Origin: Candidatus Thorarchaeota archaeon
Lineage (GTDB): Archaea > Asgardarchaeota > Thorarchaeia > Thorarchaeales > Thorarchaeaceae
Reading direction: 5' to 3'
Length of the DNA: 64,000 bases
Assembly (NCBI GenBank): GCA_019057475.1
Contig: DXJO01000027.1
Coordinates: 1-64,000 of the forward strand
Made by a program: the position numbers and the translations under genes. A model generated the notes under the pieces. That model had not been told where the DNA came from. It saw only the letters and a program-made list of their open reading frames with translations, and searched no databases. This document shows, in pieces, positions 27,351-36,626 of this stretch (the stretch's first letter is position 1; every line of letters begins with the position of its first letter).

Positions 27351-27371
27351 GACCATGCAAGCTCACAAGCT

Positions 27372-27520
27372 AGTCGGCAACAAAACTGGGCTGGCCTTCG
27401 GCGTAAGCCGTCGAGAGCAAGAAACCAGACAACAACCTTGATAAGAGGTTTCAAGCCGACCCATCGAAGGGTGCCGTTCTGTGATTCGACATTCACCGAA
27501 TCAAGCAAGGAGAGAGACGA
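27372..27520 (+). ncRNA. Candidate structured 5' leader (riboswitch-like) of HMG-CoA synthase
   Basis: Pairings visible by eye are a closing stem GTCGGC (27373-27378) with GCCGAC (27455-27460), enclosing CGGC-GTAA-GCCG (27399-27410, a GNRA-type tetraloop) and GAAACC (27421-27426) with GGTTTC (27447-27452). This makes a three-way-junction shape. CTTGA/TCAAG (27437-27455) and ACCC/GGGT (27459-27472) compete with these stems. A last hairpin GATTCG/CGAATC (27483-27502) sits just before the GGAG ribosome-binding region. Competing stems ahead of a biosynthetic gene are what a metabolite-sensing leader would show. No known riboswitch class was recognised. Confidence 0.4.
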
Positions 27521-28564
27521 ATGGTAGGCATTATCGGCTATGGTGTATACATCCCTAGATACAGAATTAAGACAGAGAAGATCGCGGCTGTCTGGGGCGA
27601 AGACGGAGAAAAACTGGCCAAGGGCCTTGGCGTCTTCGAGAAGTCAGTTCCAGGACCTGACGAAGATGTTGCAACCATAAGCGTCGAGGCAGCAAGAAAT
27701 GCTGTCAAGCGTGCACAGATAGACCCAACAAACATCGGCGCAATCTACGTCGGTTCCGAGTCACATCCTTATGCAGTCAAGCCAACAGGAACTATGGTAT
27801 CTGAGGCGATAGGATGTTCCCCACACATAACCTGTGCAGACTTCGAGTTCGCATGCAAGGCTGGAACAGCAGCAATACAAGTATGTATGGGGCTTGTCAA
27901 GTCTAAGATGATAAAAATCGGTCTGGCCATTGGCTCGGACACAGCCCAAGGGCGCCCAGGTGATGCCCTGGAGTATTCTGCCGCCGCAGGAGGCGTTGCG
28001 ATACTCGTTGGCAACAAGAATGTAGTCGCTACCATTGAGCATACTAGTTCGTTCACGACAGACACTCCGGATTTTTGGCGCAGAGAAGGACAAGCATTTC
28101 CAAGTCATGGTGCACGATTCACAGGAGAACCAGCGTATTTCCGTCATGTCGGAGAAGGGGCGCGGGCACTCTTCAAGACAACGAACACAACTGTGGACGA
28201 TTACGATTACTTCGTCTTTCATTCCCCCAACGGGAAGTTCCCAGTAGCCATGGGCAGGCAGCTTGGTGTGCCCAAAGAGAAGCTTGAGGACAGCCTAGTG
28301 GTACGTCAAATTGGAAACACATACTCCGGCTCTGCGATGATGGGTTTGGCCAATGTGCTTGACATAGCAGACCCAGGTTCAAAGATATTCATGGTCGCCT
28401 ATGGTTCAGGGGCAGGGAGTGACTCATTTGCTATACGCGTAGAAGATGAGATTGTCAAACGTCGCGGAGAAGTACCCACAGTTCAGGACTACATTGAAAG
28501 GAAGACATACATCAATTACGCGACTTATGCTAAGTACAGGAGGAAGTTCAAGGCTCTCGGATGA
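27521..28564 (+). CDS. mvaS: Hydroxymethylglutaryl-CoA synthase (archaeal type)
   Basis: 347 residues. It starts [16 protein letters not shown] and carries the catalytic cysteine in [12 protein letters not shown], the histidine in [10 protein letters not shown], and the [12 protein letters not shown] active-site loop, all as in archaeal HMG-CoA synthases. It condenses acetoacetyl-CoA with acetyl-CoA for the mevalonate pathway that makes archaeal isoprenoid lipids. Thiolase and DUF35 genes follow with only 10 and 5 bases between, the known archaeal arrangement in which the three proteins form one complex that channels acetoacetyl-CoA. A long structured leader precedes it. Confidence 0.96.
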   Translation: MVGIIGYGVYIPRYRIKTEKIAAVWGEDGEKLAKGLGVFEKSVPGPDEDVATISVEAARNAVKRAQIDPTNIGAIYVGSESHPYAVKPTGTMVSEAIGCSPHITCADFEFACKAGTAAIQVCMGLVKSKMIKIGLAIGSDTAQGRPGDALEYSAAAGGVAILVGNKNVVATIEHTSSFTTDTPDFWRREGQAFPSHGARFTGEPAYFRHVGEGARALFKTTNTTVDDYDYFVFHSPNGKFPVAMGRQLGVPKEKLEDSLVVRQIGNTYSGSAMMGLANVLDIADPGSKIFMVAYGSGAGSDSFAIRVEDEIVKRRGEVPTVQDYIERKTYINYATYAKYRRKFKALG

Positions 28565-28574
28565 GGTGGAAATA

Positions 28575-29735
28575 ATGGGCAAGAAAGTTGCTATTATTGG
28601 AGTAGGGATGAGCAAGTTCGGAGAGCTTTGGGACAAGAGCTTGGCCGAGATATCACTTGAAGCGGGAATGTACGCCATATTTGATGCTCAAGTGAGAGGA
28701 AAAGATATTGACGGCCTGATTATCGGTAACATGAGTGCTGGACGGTTTACCGGACAGGAGCACTTGGGTGCACAGGCAGCGGACTGGGGAGGCCTTGGCA
28801 ACCTTCCCGCATACAGTGTTGAAGCCGCATGTGCCAGCGGCGGAGCGGCAGTGCGTCAAGCGTACATGGCGATTCTGTCTGGCGAACATGACATTATGCT
28901 TGTGCTGGGAACTGAGAAGATGAGTGATGTCAATCAGTCTATGGCCATGGAAACAATCAGTGTGGCGTCTGACTGGGAATGGGAAGGCATGTTTGGAGCA
29001 ACTTTTCCGGCGCTATATGCATTTATGGCAAGACGGCATATGATGGAGTATGGTACCACTGAAGAACAGATGAGTATGGTGACCGTCAAGAACCACAAGA
29101 ATGCAGTACACAATCCTTGGGCTCAATTCCAGAGACCGGTTCCACTTGAGGTAGTCATGAATTCGGGACTGCTGGCGGATCCCATTCGTGTTCTCCATTC
29201 GTCACCGATTAGCGATGGTGCGGCAGGATTGGTCATGTGTTCCGTAGAAAGAGCGAAGGAGTTTACTGACACACCGGTGTACATAGAGTCATCTAGGCAA
29301 GCCGGCGATACTCTCGCACTGCATGATCGAGCTGATATCTGCACCATGGGCGCAGTTGTCAGTTCATCAAGAAGCGCCCTGAAGGAAACGGGACTAGCAA
29401 TCAAAGACATTGATGTTTTCGAACTCCACGACAGCTTCACAATCAGCGAGATAATAATAACTGAGGACATAGGGATTGTGAAAAAAGGAGAGGGAGGCAA
29501 AGCCATAGAGGAAGGCCTGACAGAAATCGACGGCAAGTTCCCGGTCAATGCATCAGGAGGCCTGAAAGCAAGAGGTCACCCCATCGGGGCTACCGGCGTT
29601 GCTCAGATAGTCGAACTGGCACTACAGCTTAGGGGTGATGCAGAAAAGCGGCAAGTGGATGGCGTTGAGAAGGCGATGTCTGTCAATATTGGAGGAACAG
29701 GTGCTACATCGATTGTGCACATACTAGGGAGGTAA
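28575..29735 (+). CDS. Acetyl-CoA C-acetyltransferase (archaeal thiolase)
   Basis: 386 residues from the ATG at 28575, which has GAGGTGGA just upstream, overlapping the stop of HMG-CoA synthase. The active-site cysteine is in SVEAACASGGAAV, and the two histidine motifs are ELHDSFT and GGLKARGHPIGATG. It makes acetoacetyl-CoA from two acetyl-CoA for the synthase encoded immediately before it. An in-frame reading that begins inside the synthase gene is an overlap without a ribosome-binding site. Confidence 0.95.
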   Translation: MGKKVAIIGVGMSKFGELWDKSLAEISLEAGMYAIFDAQVRGKDIDGLIIGNMSAGRFTGQEHLGAQAADWGGLGNLPAYSVEAACASGGAAVRQAYMAILSGEHDIMLVLGTEKMSDVNQSMAMETISVASDWEWEGMFGATFPALYAFMARRHMMEYGTTEEQMSMVTVKNHKNAVHNPWAQFQRPVPLEVVMNSGLLADPIRVLHSSPISDGAAGLVMCSVERAKEFTDTPVYIESSRQAGDTLALHDRADICTMGAVVSSSRSALKETGLAIKDIDVFELHDSFTISEIIITEDIGIVKKGEGGKAIEEGLTEIDGKFPVNASGGLKARGHPIGATGVAQIVELALQLRGDAEKRQVDGVEKAMSVNIGGTGATSIVHILGR

Positions 29736-29740
29736 TCAAG

Positions 29741-30163
29741 ATGGCAGAGAAGGGCGTAGCACAATTATGGCGCAAGATAAAAGCAATCTACACGATTCAG
29801 GGAGACCATTGCACAACCTGTGACACCTACTACTTCCCCCCGCGTGTGGTGTGTCCCCAGTGCCGCAGAAAGGGACAACTTGAGAAATATACATTCAAGG
29901 GGCTTGGCAAAATACACACTTTCGCGATTGTAAGACAAGCACCTGACACGTTCAAGAGACAGATCCCATATATCGTTGCGCAGGTGGAATTGGATGAGGG
30001 AGCTAGGCTCACAGCTCAGATTGTGAATTGCGACATCGAAGACGTTCACATCGACATGCGGGTCCGATCTTGCTTCAGAAAAATCACCGAATACGGAGAA
30101 AGCGGGATAATCATCTACGGTTACAAGTTTGAGCCAACGATGAAAGTTACTGGCCACGAGTGA
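29741..30163 (+). CDS. DUF35 (zinc-ribbon plus OB-fold) acyl-CoA-binding scaffold protein
   Basis: 140 residues. A rubredoxin-like zinc ribbon (CTTCDTYYFPPRVVCPQC) is followed by an OB fold (GKIHTFAIVR...PYIVAQVELDEG). In archaea this protein bridges thiolase and HMG-CoA synthase and lets the acyl-CoA pass between their active sites. The gene is five bases past the thiolase and completes the three-gene unit. Confidence 0.93.
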   Translation: MAEKGVAQLWRKIKAIYTIQGDHCTTCDTYYFPPRVVCPQCRRKGQLEKYTFKGLGKIHTFAIVRQAPDTFKRQIPYIVAQVELDEGARLTAQIVNCDIEDVHIDMRVRSCFRKITEYGESGIIIYGYKFEPTMKVTGHE

Positions 30164-30173
30164 GCGGCTGCAT

Positions 30174-30863
30174 CTATAGCTGTAGTTGAGTAATGGAACC
30201 GACTGCTGGAAGGGCGACATTTCGCACAACGGTCGTTCCAATGGAGGCCTTATGTGTCGTTGAGTTATGCACATGACCGTGAATCACAAGGTCAGGTTGC
30301 AAATTTGAGATGAGTGTGTAGAACTTCCTGCTTCCCAGCCAGGCAAAGGATCGATCGTCTTCACCTACGCATGTTTCAGTGCAGGGACTATAGTGCATAA
30401 GCAAAATTGTGTGGTCAACGCTTGGTAAGGTCTTCCTGAGAAGCGCTTCCGCGCGTTCGGCTCTCCGCTCAAAAACTCGCTTCACATTGGGCATGTTTCT
30501 TCTCTGCCAATCCGTGGGTTTATCGAGAGACCCTTGCGTGCCCACGATGCCCAAAATAGTTCCATCAACTTCGAGCGTCATTGACTTCTCATCAAGGAAA
30601 GTGATCCTGTCACGTAGCCGTGAAATCAAGTCTCTTCGAATCTCGGAGTATTCTTCGTTTCCAAAACACGATATAATCGGAAAGCCACATCCAATTTTGT
30701 TCTCTATCACATCGAGAATCCGAGGAAACTCCTTGGCGGCTCCTCTGTCTATCATGTCCCCGGCCATTAGGAATAGGTCAGGTGCAGATTGCCTATCTAG
30801 GCTCGTCATGAAGTCATCAAGAAACCGCGGACTATGAACATCTGCAACTGCAAGTATCCTCAT
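30174..30863 (-). CDS. Calcineurin-like metallophosphoesterase
   Basis: 229 residues. The metal ligands are in order: DVHS (D-x-H) near the start, AGDMIDRG, CFGNEE, MHYSP and GHVHN. This is the two-metal phosphoesterase family. The substrate is unknown; family members cleave phosphodiesters or phosphomonoesters including nucleotides. The gene is convergent with the DUF35 gene, with 10 bases between the stops. No signal peptide, so it acts in the cytosol. Confidence 0.88.
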   Translation of the reverse strand: MRILAVADVHSPRFLDDFMTSLDRQSAPDLFLMAGDMIDRGAAKEFPRILDVIENKIGCGFPIISCFGNEEYSEIRRDLISRLRDRITFLDEKSMTLEVDGTILGIVGTQGSLDKPTDWQRRNMPNVKRVFERRAERAEALLRKTLPSVDHTILLMHYSPCTETCVGEDDRSFAWLGSRKFYTLISNLQPDLVIHGHVHNSTTHKASIGTTVVRNVALPAVGSITQLQL

Positions 30864-30940
30864 GGTATATGCCCTGCACTTATTTGATTACGCAAAGATA
30901 GGATGCACACATATTAAAGTTCAAGCAAAGGTGTCGAAAC

Positions 30941-31939
30941 GTGAGTCGCATGGCCGGTACTTGGGCTCTCAACTTGTTCGATAGGCTTCATGTGGGACAC
31001 CATGTGCTAATCGACAGGCTGTCAGATATGCCAGAACCAGTGGCCGCAGTGACATGTGGGGAACTCGTCGAGAAAGGACTGGAACTGGATAAGCTGATTC
31101 AACCCGAGAGGCTCCGTGTAGAGAATCTTCGCGCCTATCTGAGGTCGATTCAGCTAGAGGACACAATACATGTTGAAGTCATCTCGACGTATGAGGATTT
31201 GATTTCGATAGAGGGGCCAACCACGTTTATGCTATTTGAGGGTCCTTGCTGCGTGGAGATAGAAGCTAAGGGTCTCGACATGCGTAGGGAACAGCTTGCC
31301 GTTCAGGATATAATGGAGCCTCTAAAGCCGGTCCGCGCCCAGGATGGGGATAAGATGTCCTCCGCAAGGATAAGGCTCGGAGAAATAGATCGTCAGGGCC
31401 GTCCGCTAAGGAGGACCTCAGAACCTCCCAGACGCCTTCCTGACCAGCATCGCGCAGGATTGCAGGCACCAAAAGGGAAAGTGTACAATACGAAGGAGGG
31501 CATTCCTGAACAGAGGGTTATTGCTCGGATTCACGAAGAGGAGCCTGAATTGGTGATTGCGGTAGGTGACGTGACCAGTGCATCTCTCATCGCGGAAGGT
31601 CACTCACCAGACGTCTGTGTCGTGGATGGTATAACGAAGCGCGGCGTATTTGAGGGCAGCATCTCGGCTGAGATCGAGTATCGCATCTACAATCCTGCAG
31701 CCACGATTTTTCCCGAAGCTTGGTCAGTGATGAATACCGCAATTCATGATGGTGCCAAGTCGTTGATTTTCGTAGAAGGGGAAGAGGATTTGATGGGTTT
31801 CCCAGCAGTCATCTTGGCTCCCGAGGGTTCAGTCATGCTATACGGTCAACCGGATGTTGGAGTTGTGTGGGTACCCGTGAACAAACAGAATATTGCGTTA
31901 GCGCGAGAGTACCTGAACGCGATGCCATTGATCACCTAG
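30941..31939 (+). CDS. coaD-dpck fusion: Fused phosphopantetheine adenylyltransferase and GTP-dependent dephospho-CoA kinase
   Basis: 332 residues. The N-terminal half is a nucleotidyltransferase with the HxGH motif (LFDRLHVGHHVL) and the KMSSARIRLGEID closing segment of archaeal CoaD. From about residue 178 (KVYNTKEGI) the DUF359 family begins (VGDVTSASLIAEGHSPDVCVVDGITKR), identified in archaea as the GTP-dependent dephospho-CoA kinase. One chain would thus carry the last two steps of CoA synthesis. Eukaryotes fuse the same two steps, but with an unrelated kinase. The start is GTG (AGGTG upstream); ATG three codons later is possible. The stop overlaps the convergent NAD(P)HX repair gene by four bases. 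Confidence 0.9.
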   Translation: MSRMAGTWALNLFDRLHVGHHVLIDRLSDMPEPVAAVTCGELVEKGLELDKLIQPERLRVENLRAYLRSIQLEDTIHVEVISTYEDLISIEGPTTFMLFEGPCCVEIEAKGLDMRREQLAVQDIMEPLKPVRAQDGDKMSSARIRLGEIDRQGRPLRRTSEPPRRLPDQHRAGLQAPKGKVYNTKEGIPEQRVIARIHEEEPELVIAVGDVTSASLIAEGHSPDVCVVDGITKRGVFEGSISAEIEYRIYNPAATIFPEAWSVMNTAIHDGAKSLIFVEGEEDLMGFPAVILAPEGSVMLYGQPDVGVVWVPVNKQNIALAREYLNAMPLIT

Positions 31940-33456
31940 TCGTATTCATCCATGGCACAAGGGATGTTAGCTATGCAGTCTGTTGCAGTGATATGATTTC
32001 CAAGCTCGCTATACGCCCTCTCGCCGGCCGAACCAGAGATGTAAGCCGCCGCTGAAGCTGCATGAAAGGCAGAATGCCCATGAGCCAATAGAGCTGCCAC
32101 AATGCCAGTTAATACATCCCCCGTACCGCCTACGGTCATGGCCGGAACACCGGTACGATTCAATTTGTATCGACCATCGGGATGGACCACTACGTCAACC
32201 GGACCCTTGAGCAGAATCACAGCGTTGAATTCTAATGCAGCTTTGATGGAATGTTGAATTCGGTTCTCCAGACTGGTGGAATCGCCTAGATTCTCATCCA
32301 AGAGAATCTCCAACTCGCCCCAATGAGGTGTTAAGATGTTTCTCGCCGGGTCAAATTTCACGCCCGATGAGGATAAACTCTTGATTCCGTCAGCGTCAAT
32401 CACCATGGGTTTCCCTATGGCTGCCAGCTCCGCCACGATGGAGATTACGGCGGCCCCGGTTTCCTTGTCAAGGCCAAGACCCGGGCCCAGCGCGAGGACA
32501 TCTGCATCTTCTGCTGCATCAAGCACAGCTGTGGCCGACTCGCGCATGAGAATCCTTGTACCCATGCTGTTAACCATCAGATTGGGACTATAGGAACGGA
32601 TTGCCGTGACCACCGATTCAGGAGCCAAGACGCTTACAAGATCCGCACCAGTTCGCAATGCTGCAAGTCCCGCCAAGGCAGGAGCCCCTGAATAGATGTC
32701 GCTTCCACCTACGACCAGTATTCTACCAAAATCACCCTTGTGAGCGTCTGCAGCGCGAGGTCGATTGAACAGCCACACGTCACCTGGACCACAGATGCAT
32801 TCCGCTTCAGGAGGGATTCCAATCGGCACGATGTAGAGTTTGCCCACGTAATCTTTGGCTTTGAGAAGACCTGGCTTCGGTGCGTGCAAGGTAATGGTGT
32901 AGTTGGCTTTGACAGCATCACCATGAATTTCGCCGGTATCAGCATCAATGCCTGTTGGAACATCAATGGCGTACTTGATTGCGCTCGATTTATTGAATGC
33001 CTTCACTGCAGCAAGGATTGGCTCTCTCAGTTTGCTCTTGACTCCAAAACCAAGGATTGCATCAATAGCGATGTCCGACTCCTGGAGGGAGTTCCAATGC
33101 TTTATCGCGGATTCTGCCTTGAGGACGATCCTCTCAATATCGTGCAGATTCTTCAGGATTTCCCAGTTGAACAGAGTATCAGTGCTCGAAATCGTCTGTT
33201 CTGCACTAATGTAAGCAACCGCAACATGTGCCCCAGCCTCTTGGAGATGTCGAGCCGCTACCATGCCATCGCCTCCATTTCCCCCCGGGCCGCAAAGAAT
33301 AGCAATGTGCTTCCTCTTCACCTTCTCTTTCTGGATGATTGTTCGAGCCACTTCTCGCCCGGCGCCCTGCATCAACATGCCAAGGCTCACGCCCAGATAC
33401 TGCGTGTTCAGCTCAAGAATATGCATCTCAGTTGTGTCGATTGGTGTATCCTGCAT
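31936..33456 (-). CDS. nnr: Bifunctional NAD(P)H-hydrate repair enzyme (epimerase and dehydratase)
   Basis: 506 residues. The YjeF-type epimerase comes first (about 1-215, CGPGGNGGDGMVAARHL and IDVPTGIDADTG). The ADP/ATP-dependent dehydratase follows (about 225-506, VVGGSDIYSGAPALAGLAALRTGADLV-type start, LTPHWGELE, and GGTGDVLTGIVAALLA near the nucleotide site). It restores NADH and NADPH that have become hydrated. This fusion is common in archaea and bacteria. The gene is convergent with the CoA synthesis fusion and divergent from a methyltransferase. Confidence 0.94.
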   Translation of the reverse strand: MQDTPIDTTEMHILELNTQYLGVSLGMLMQGAGREVARTIIQKEKVKRKHIAILCGPGGNGGDGMVAARHLQEAGAHVAVAYISAEQTISSTDTLFNWEILKNLHDIERIVLKAESAIKHWNSLQESDIAIDAILGFGVKSKLREPILAAVKAFNKSSAIKYAIDVPTGIDADTGEIHGDAVKANYTITLHAPKPGLLKAKDYVGKLYIVPIGIPPEAECICGPGDVWLFNRPRAADAHKGDFGRILVVGGSDIYSGAPALAGLAALRTGADLVSVLAPESVVTAIRSYSPNLMVNSMGTRILMRESATAVLDAAEDADVLALGPGLGLDKETGAAVISIVAELAAIGKPMVIDADGIKSLSSSGVKFDPARNILTPHWGELEILLDENLGDSTSLENRIQHSIKAALEFNAVILLKGPVDVVVHPDGRYKLNRTGVPAMTVGGTGDVLTGIVAALLAHGHSAFHAASAAAYISGSAGERAYSELGNHITATDCIANIPCAMDEYD

Positions 33457-33559
33457 AAGGAATCACGACGCTGCGACTGAAGGGAATCCTGCTATTTCAA
33501 TCATACCCGCTTCAAGGCAAGAGGGATAACATTCATGACATAGCATCATTATTGGCACT

Positions 33560-34240
33560 ATGATTCTATTGAGTAAGTACTACTCAGATTCCCTTTCAGC
33601 AGAAAGGCTCCGGAGATGCTACGAGATTGCTCCTCCAAGAGTTGCTCAATACTTGAGAGCAGAGATAGAACATGTTCTAGCGAAAATCAAGCCTTCAGAT
33701 GCCGTGCTGGAACTAGGCTGTGGCTATGGTCGAGTCCTTGGAGGATTGCTAGGAAAGACCCGAAAGGTTGCAGGGATTGATACATCGAAGGCGAGCCTTG
33801 ATCAGGCGAAGAAGGATCTCCGGGGTCATTCCAATCTGGACCTTGCACAGATGAACGCTGTCAATCTTGGGTTTATTGACGGGTGTTTCGATGTTGTGAT
33901 CTGCATCCAGAATGGGATATCTGCGTTTAAGATCAATCAGGAGGATCTCCTCATCGAAAGTCTACGTGTCACTCGAGACGGAGGAACGTGCCTGTTCTCC
34001 AGCTATTCCGACAGCTTCTGGGACCACCGACTCGAGTGGTTTCACCTTCAAGCCTCAGAGGGCTTAATCGGAGAGATAGACTTGGCAAGAACAGGAAATG
34101 GGTGCATTGTCTGCAATGACGGTTTTCAAGCCACGACCCTCCGTCGTGAGGACTTCTCCGAATTGGTGTCAAGAATTGGCGTCACTGCCACAATAGCTGA
34201 AGTTGATGAATCCAGCATCTTCTGTGAGATACGTGTTTAG
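33560..34240 (+). CDS. SAM-dependent methyltransferase, class I, substrate unknown
   Basis: 226 residues. The SAM-binding core has VLELGCGYGRVLGGLL (motif I), GIDTSKASLDQA (post-I acidic residue) and a DVVICIQNGISAF strand. The type resembles methyltransferases of small molecules, but nothing points to the substrate. It stands 103 bases from the divergent NAD(P)HX gene and ends 75 bases before the NuoE-like gene in the same direction. Confidence 0.85.
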   Translation: MILLSKYYSDSLSAERLRRCYEIAPPRVAQYLRAEIEHVLAKIKPSDAVLELGCGYGRVLGGLLGKTRKVAGIDTSKASLDQAKKDLRGHSNLDLAQMNAVNLGFIDGCFDVVICIQNGISAFKINQEDLLIESLRVTRDGGTCLFSSYSDSFWDHRLEWFHLQASEGLIGEIDLARTGNGCIVCNDGFQATTLRREDFSELVSRIGVTATIAEVDESSIFCEIRV

Positions 34241-34314
34241 GCCGGCTGCTAGCCTTCTTGCGGGAGTTGTCATTCCAAACGACTTTTAACTTCCCTTCCG
34301 CCGAGGCCAAAAAC

Positions 34315-34788
34315 ATGCAGGACCTTTCTCGTGCGGACTTAGCTGAACAGGTCATTCCCTCTCTTCAGGAAATCCAAGAACGCCTTGGGTATATACCGCG
34401 CGAGGCTATCATTTGGTTGGCTGACAAACTTCACCTCAGCGAGCAAGAAATCTACGGCGTAGCAAGTTTCTACAATAACTTCAGATTCACCCTACCTGGC
34501 AAGCACCACCTAAGAATCTGTCTTGGTACGGCTTGTCACGTTCAGGGTGGCGACCGCCTGCTAGCTGCCACGAGCGAAAAGCTGGGTATCAAACCCGGAG
34601 ACACAACTCCTGATAAGAGGTACAGTCTGGAGAGAGTTGCGTGTGTTGGCTGTTGTGCGCTTGCACCTGCTGTAGTTCTTGACGATGTAGTACACGGTCG
34701 TACGACACAGCGATCGTTGAAGCGACTACTGGACAGCGTTGACCGAGAGGACAGAAAGGCAAAGAAGTCAGAGGGGGGTTCACAATGA
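34315..34788 (+). CDS. NuoE-like [2Fe-2S] thioredoxin-fold subunit
   Basis: 157 residues from the ATG at 34315; an in-frame TTG 57 bases upstream would add an atypical N-terminus. A helical domain (SLQEIQERLGYIPREAIIWLA, EIYGVASFYNNF) precedes the cluster domain, whose four cysteines lie in CLGTACH and CVGCCA. It is the small electron-carrying subunit of NADH-linked flavin modules (complex I, bifurcating hydrogenases and transhydrogenases). It is the first of five genes joined by stop/start overlaps. No complex I membrane genes are present. Confidence 0.93.
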   Translation: MQDLSRADLAEQVIPSLQEIQERLGYIPREAIIWLADKLHLSEQEIYGVASFYNNFRFTLPGKHHLRICLGTACHVQGGDRLLAATSEKLGIKPGDTTPDKRYSLERVACVGCCALAPAVVLDDVVHGRTTQRSLKRLLDSVDREDRKAKKSEGGSQ

Positions 34789-36626
34789 GTCCCGGCAATG
34801 AGTCTGAGCAGAGTATCCTTGAGATACGAGTATGCCGAGGAACTGGTTGTGAGTCCGCAAGGGCGCATCAACTCCTAGAAGCCCTGAATAAGGAAGTTGC
34901 CGACAAGGGCTTAGAGAACAAGGTGCGTATCAAGACAATCGGATGCCATGGTTTCTGCGAACAGGGCCCAGTTGTTACAGTGGAACCTGAGGGATTGTTC
35001 TACTGTCAAGTTAACGAGAAGGACATCAAGGAGATTGTGGAATCACACATTATTGGCGGAAAGCCAGTGGAAAAGCTCTTCTATACAGAACCCGCAACTG
35101 GAAAGATAATTTCCAAGTACGAGGATATTCCGTTCTACAAAGGACAGAAGAAAGTAGTGCTACGCAACTGCGGCGAGATAGACCCAAGTAGCATTGACGA
35201 ATATATCGAGAAGGGCGGCTACGACGGTCTCAAGAAAGCACTTCTTGAGATGAAACCAGAGCAGGTCATTGATCAGATACTCAAATCAGGTCTACGGGGG
35301 CGAGGTGGTGCAGGCTTCCCAACAGGGTTGAAATGGAAATTTGGGCGTGGGAGTAAGAGCGATAAGAAGTACGTTGTCTGCAACGCAGACGAGGGTGATC
35401 CGGGCGCTTTCATGGATGGAGCGATACTTGTTGCCGACCCTCACGCGGTGCTAGAAGGACTGATTGTTGCAGCGTACAGCATTGGAGCTGACGAAGGATT
35501 CGTGTACGTCCGTCACGAATACCCGCAAGCTGTGGATAGCATCAAGAAGGCGATCATCGACTCGCGGAAAAGAGGATTCCTAGGTAAGGACATACTCGAC
35601 AGCGGCTTTAGCTTCGATTTATCTGTCAAAGAAGGTGCAGGCGCATTTGTGTGCGGTGAAGAAACTGCGCTAATGACCTCAATCGAGGGAAACCGCGGAA
35701 CGCCGCGTCCAAGACCACCATTCCCAACTGACTCAGGACTCTGGGGCAAACCCACCTGTATCAACAATGTGAAGACACTTGCAACGATCCCTGTCATCTT
35801 GCGAAGGGGGGCTGAATGGTTCTCATCAATTGGTACTGAGAAGAGCAAAGGCACAGCCATATTCTCGCTAACTGGCAAAGTGAAGAACACGGGGCTTGTT
35901 GAGGTGCCGATGGGCACAACTTTGCGTCATATCATATTCAACGTAGGAGGTGGAATCCAAGGAGATGCCAAGTTCAAAGCTGTGCAGACAGGAGGGCCCT
36001 CTGGTGGATGTCTTCCCGCCGACAAGCTAGACCTCCCGGTTGATTATGACTCCCTGACACAAGCAGGAACGATCATGGGTTCCGGCGGGATGATCGTAAT
36101 GGACGAAACCACTTGCATGGTAGATGTGGCCCGGTACTTCCTTTCGTTCACACAAGCAGAGTCCTGCGGCAAATGCACTCCATGTAGAATGGGTACGCTA
36201 GAGATGCTTAGGATACTTGACAAGATCAGGTCGGGAAACGGAGAAGAGGGCGACATAGAGAAGCTTCAGGAGATAGCAATTACGGTAAAGGAGGGCTCCC
36301 TCTGCGGACTCGGCCAGACTGCACCCAATCCAGTACTCACCACGGTCCGATACTTCCGCGATGAGTATGAAGCGCATATCCGTGACAAGATTTGTCCGGC
36401 GGAAGTCTGCAAGGCGCTCATAAAGTATGTAATAGTGTCTGAGAAGTGCATAGGTTGCGGAGCGTGTCTACGAATCTGCCCTGCGAATGCAATCACTGGA
36501 AAGAAGAATGAGGTGCATATCATCTCAGATGAACTATGCATCAAATGTGGAGCTTGTTTCGAGGTGTGTCCACCCAAGGCGAGCGCTATTGACAAGATAC
36601 CCGCATACCATGGAGGTGGGCACTAA
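34785..36626 (+). CDS. NuoF-like flavoprotein with extra N- and C-terminal iron-sulfur domains
   Basis: 613 residues. An N-terminal [2Fe-2S] domain (CRGTGC...CHGFC) is followed by the FMN/NADH core (GLRGRGGAGFPTGLKW, CNADEGDPGAF, CGEETALMTSIEG), the SLBB and [4Fe-4S] region (CGKCTPC and a later cysteine), and a C-terminal two-cluster ferredoxin (CIGCGACLRIC, CIKCGACFEVC). This layout, longer than complex I NuoF, is that of the flavin subunit in electron-bifurcating enzymes such as HydB and the Bfu/Stn family. It should bind NAD(H). Its ATG overlaps the NuoE stop (ATGA). Confidence 0.94.
   Translation: MSPGNESEQSILEIRVCRGTGCESARAHQLLEALNKEVADKGLENKVRIKTIGCHGFCEQGPVVTVEPEGLFYCQVNEKDIKEIVESHIIGGKPVEKLFYTEPATGKIISKYEDIPFYKGQKKVVLRNCGEIDPSSIDEYIEKGGYDGLKKALLEMKPEQVIDQILKSGLRGRGGAGFPTGLKWKFGRGSKSDKKYVVCNADEGDPGAFMDGAILVADPHAVLEGLIVAAYSIGADEGFVYVRHEYPQAVDSIKKAIIDSRKRGFLGKDILDSGFSFDLSVKEGAGAFVCGEETALMTSIEGNRGTPRPRPPFPTDSGLWGKPTCINNVKTLATIPVILRRGAEWFSSIGTEKSKGTAIFSLTGKVKNTGLVEVPMGTTLRHIIFNVGGGIQGDAKFKAVQTGGPSGGCLPADKLDLPVDYDSLTQAGTIMGSGGMIVMDETTCMVDVARYFLSFTQAESCGKCTPCRMGTLEMLRILDKIRSGNGEEGDIEKLQEIAITVKEGSLCGLGQTAPNPVLTTVRYFRDEYEAHIRDKICPAEVCKALIKYVIVSEKCIGCGACLRICPANAITGKKNEVHIISDELCIKCGACFEVCPPKASAIDKIPAYHGGGH

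Noticed and set aside
27372-27520. Known riboswitch classes (c-di-GMP-I, TPP, fluoride)
   Set aside because: Consensus core sequences of these classes are not present.
28446-28574. Thiolase starting inside the HMG-CoA synthase gene
   Set aside because: The archaeal thiolase pattern begins at MGKKVAIIGVG (28575), right after GAGGTGGA.
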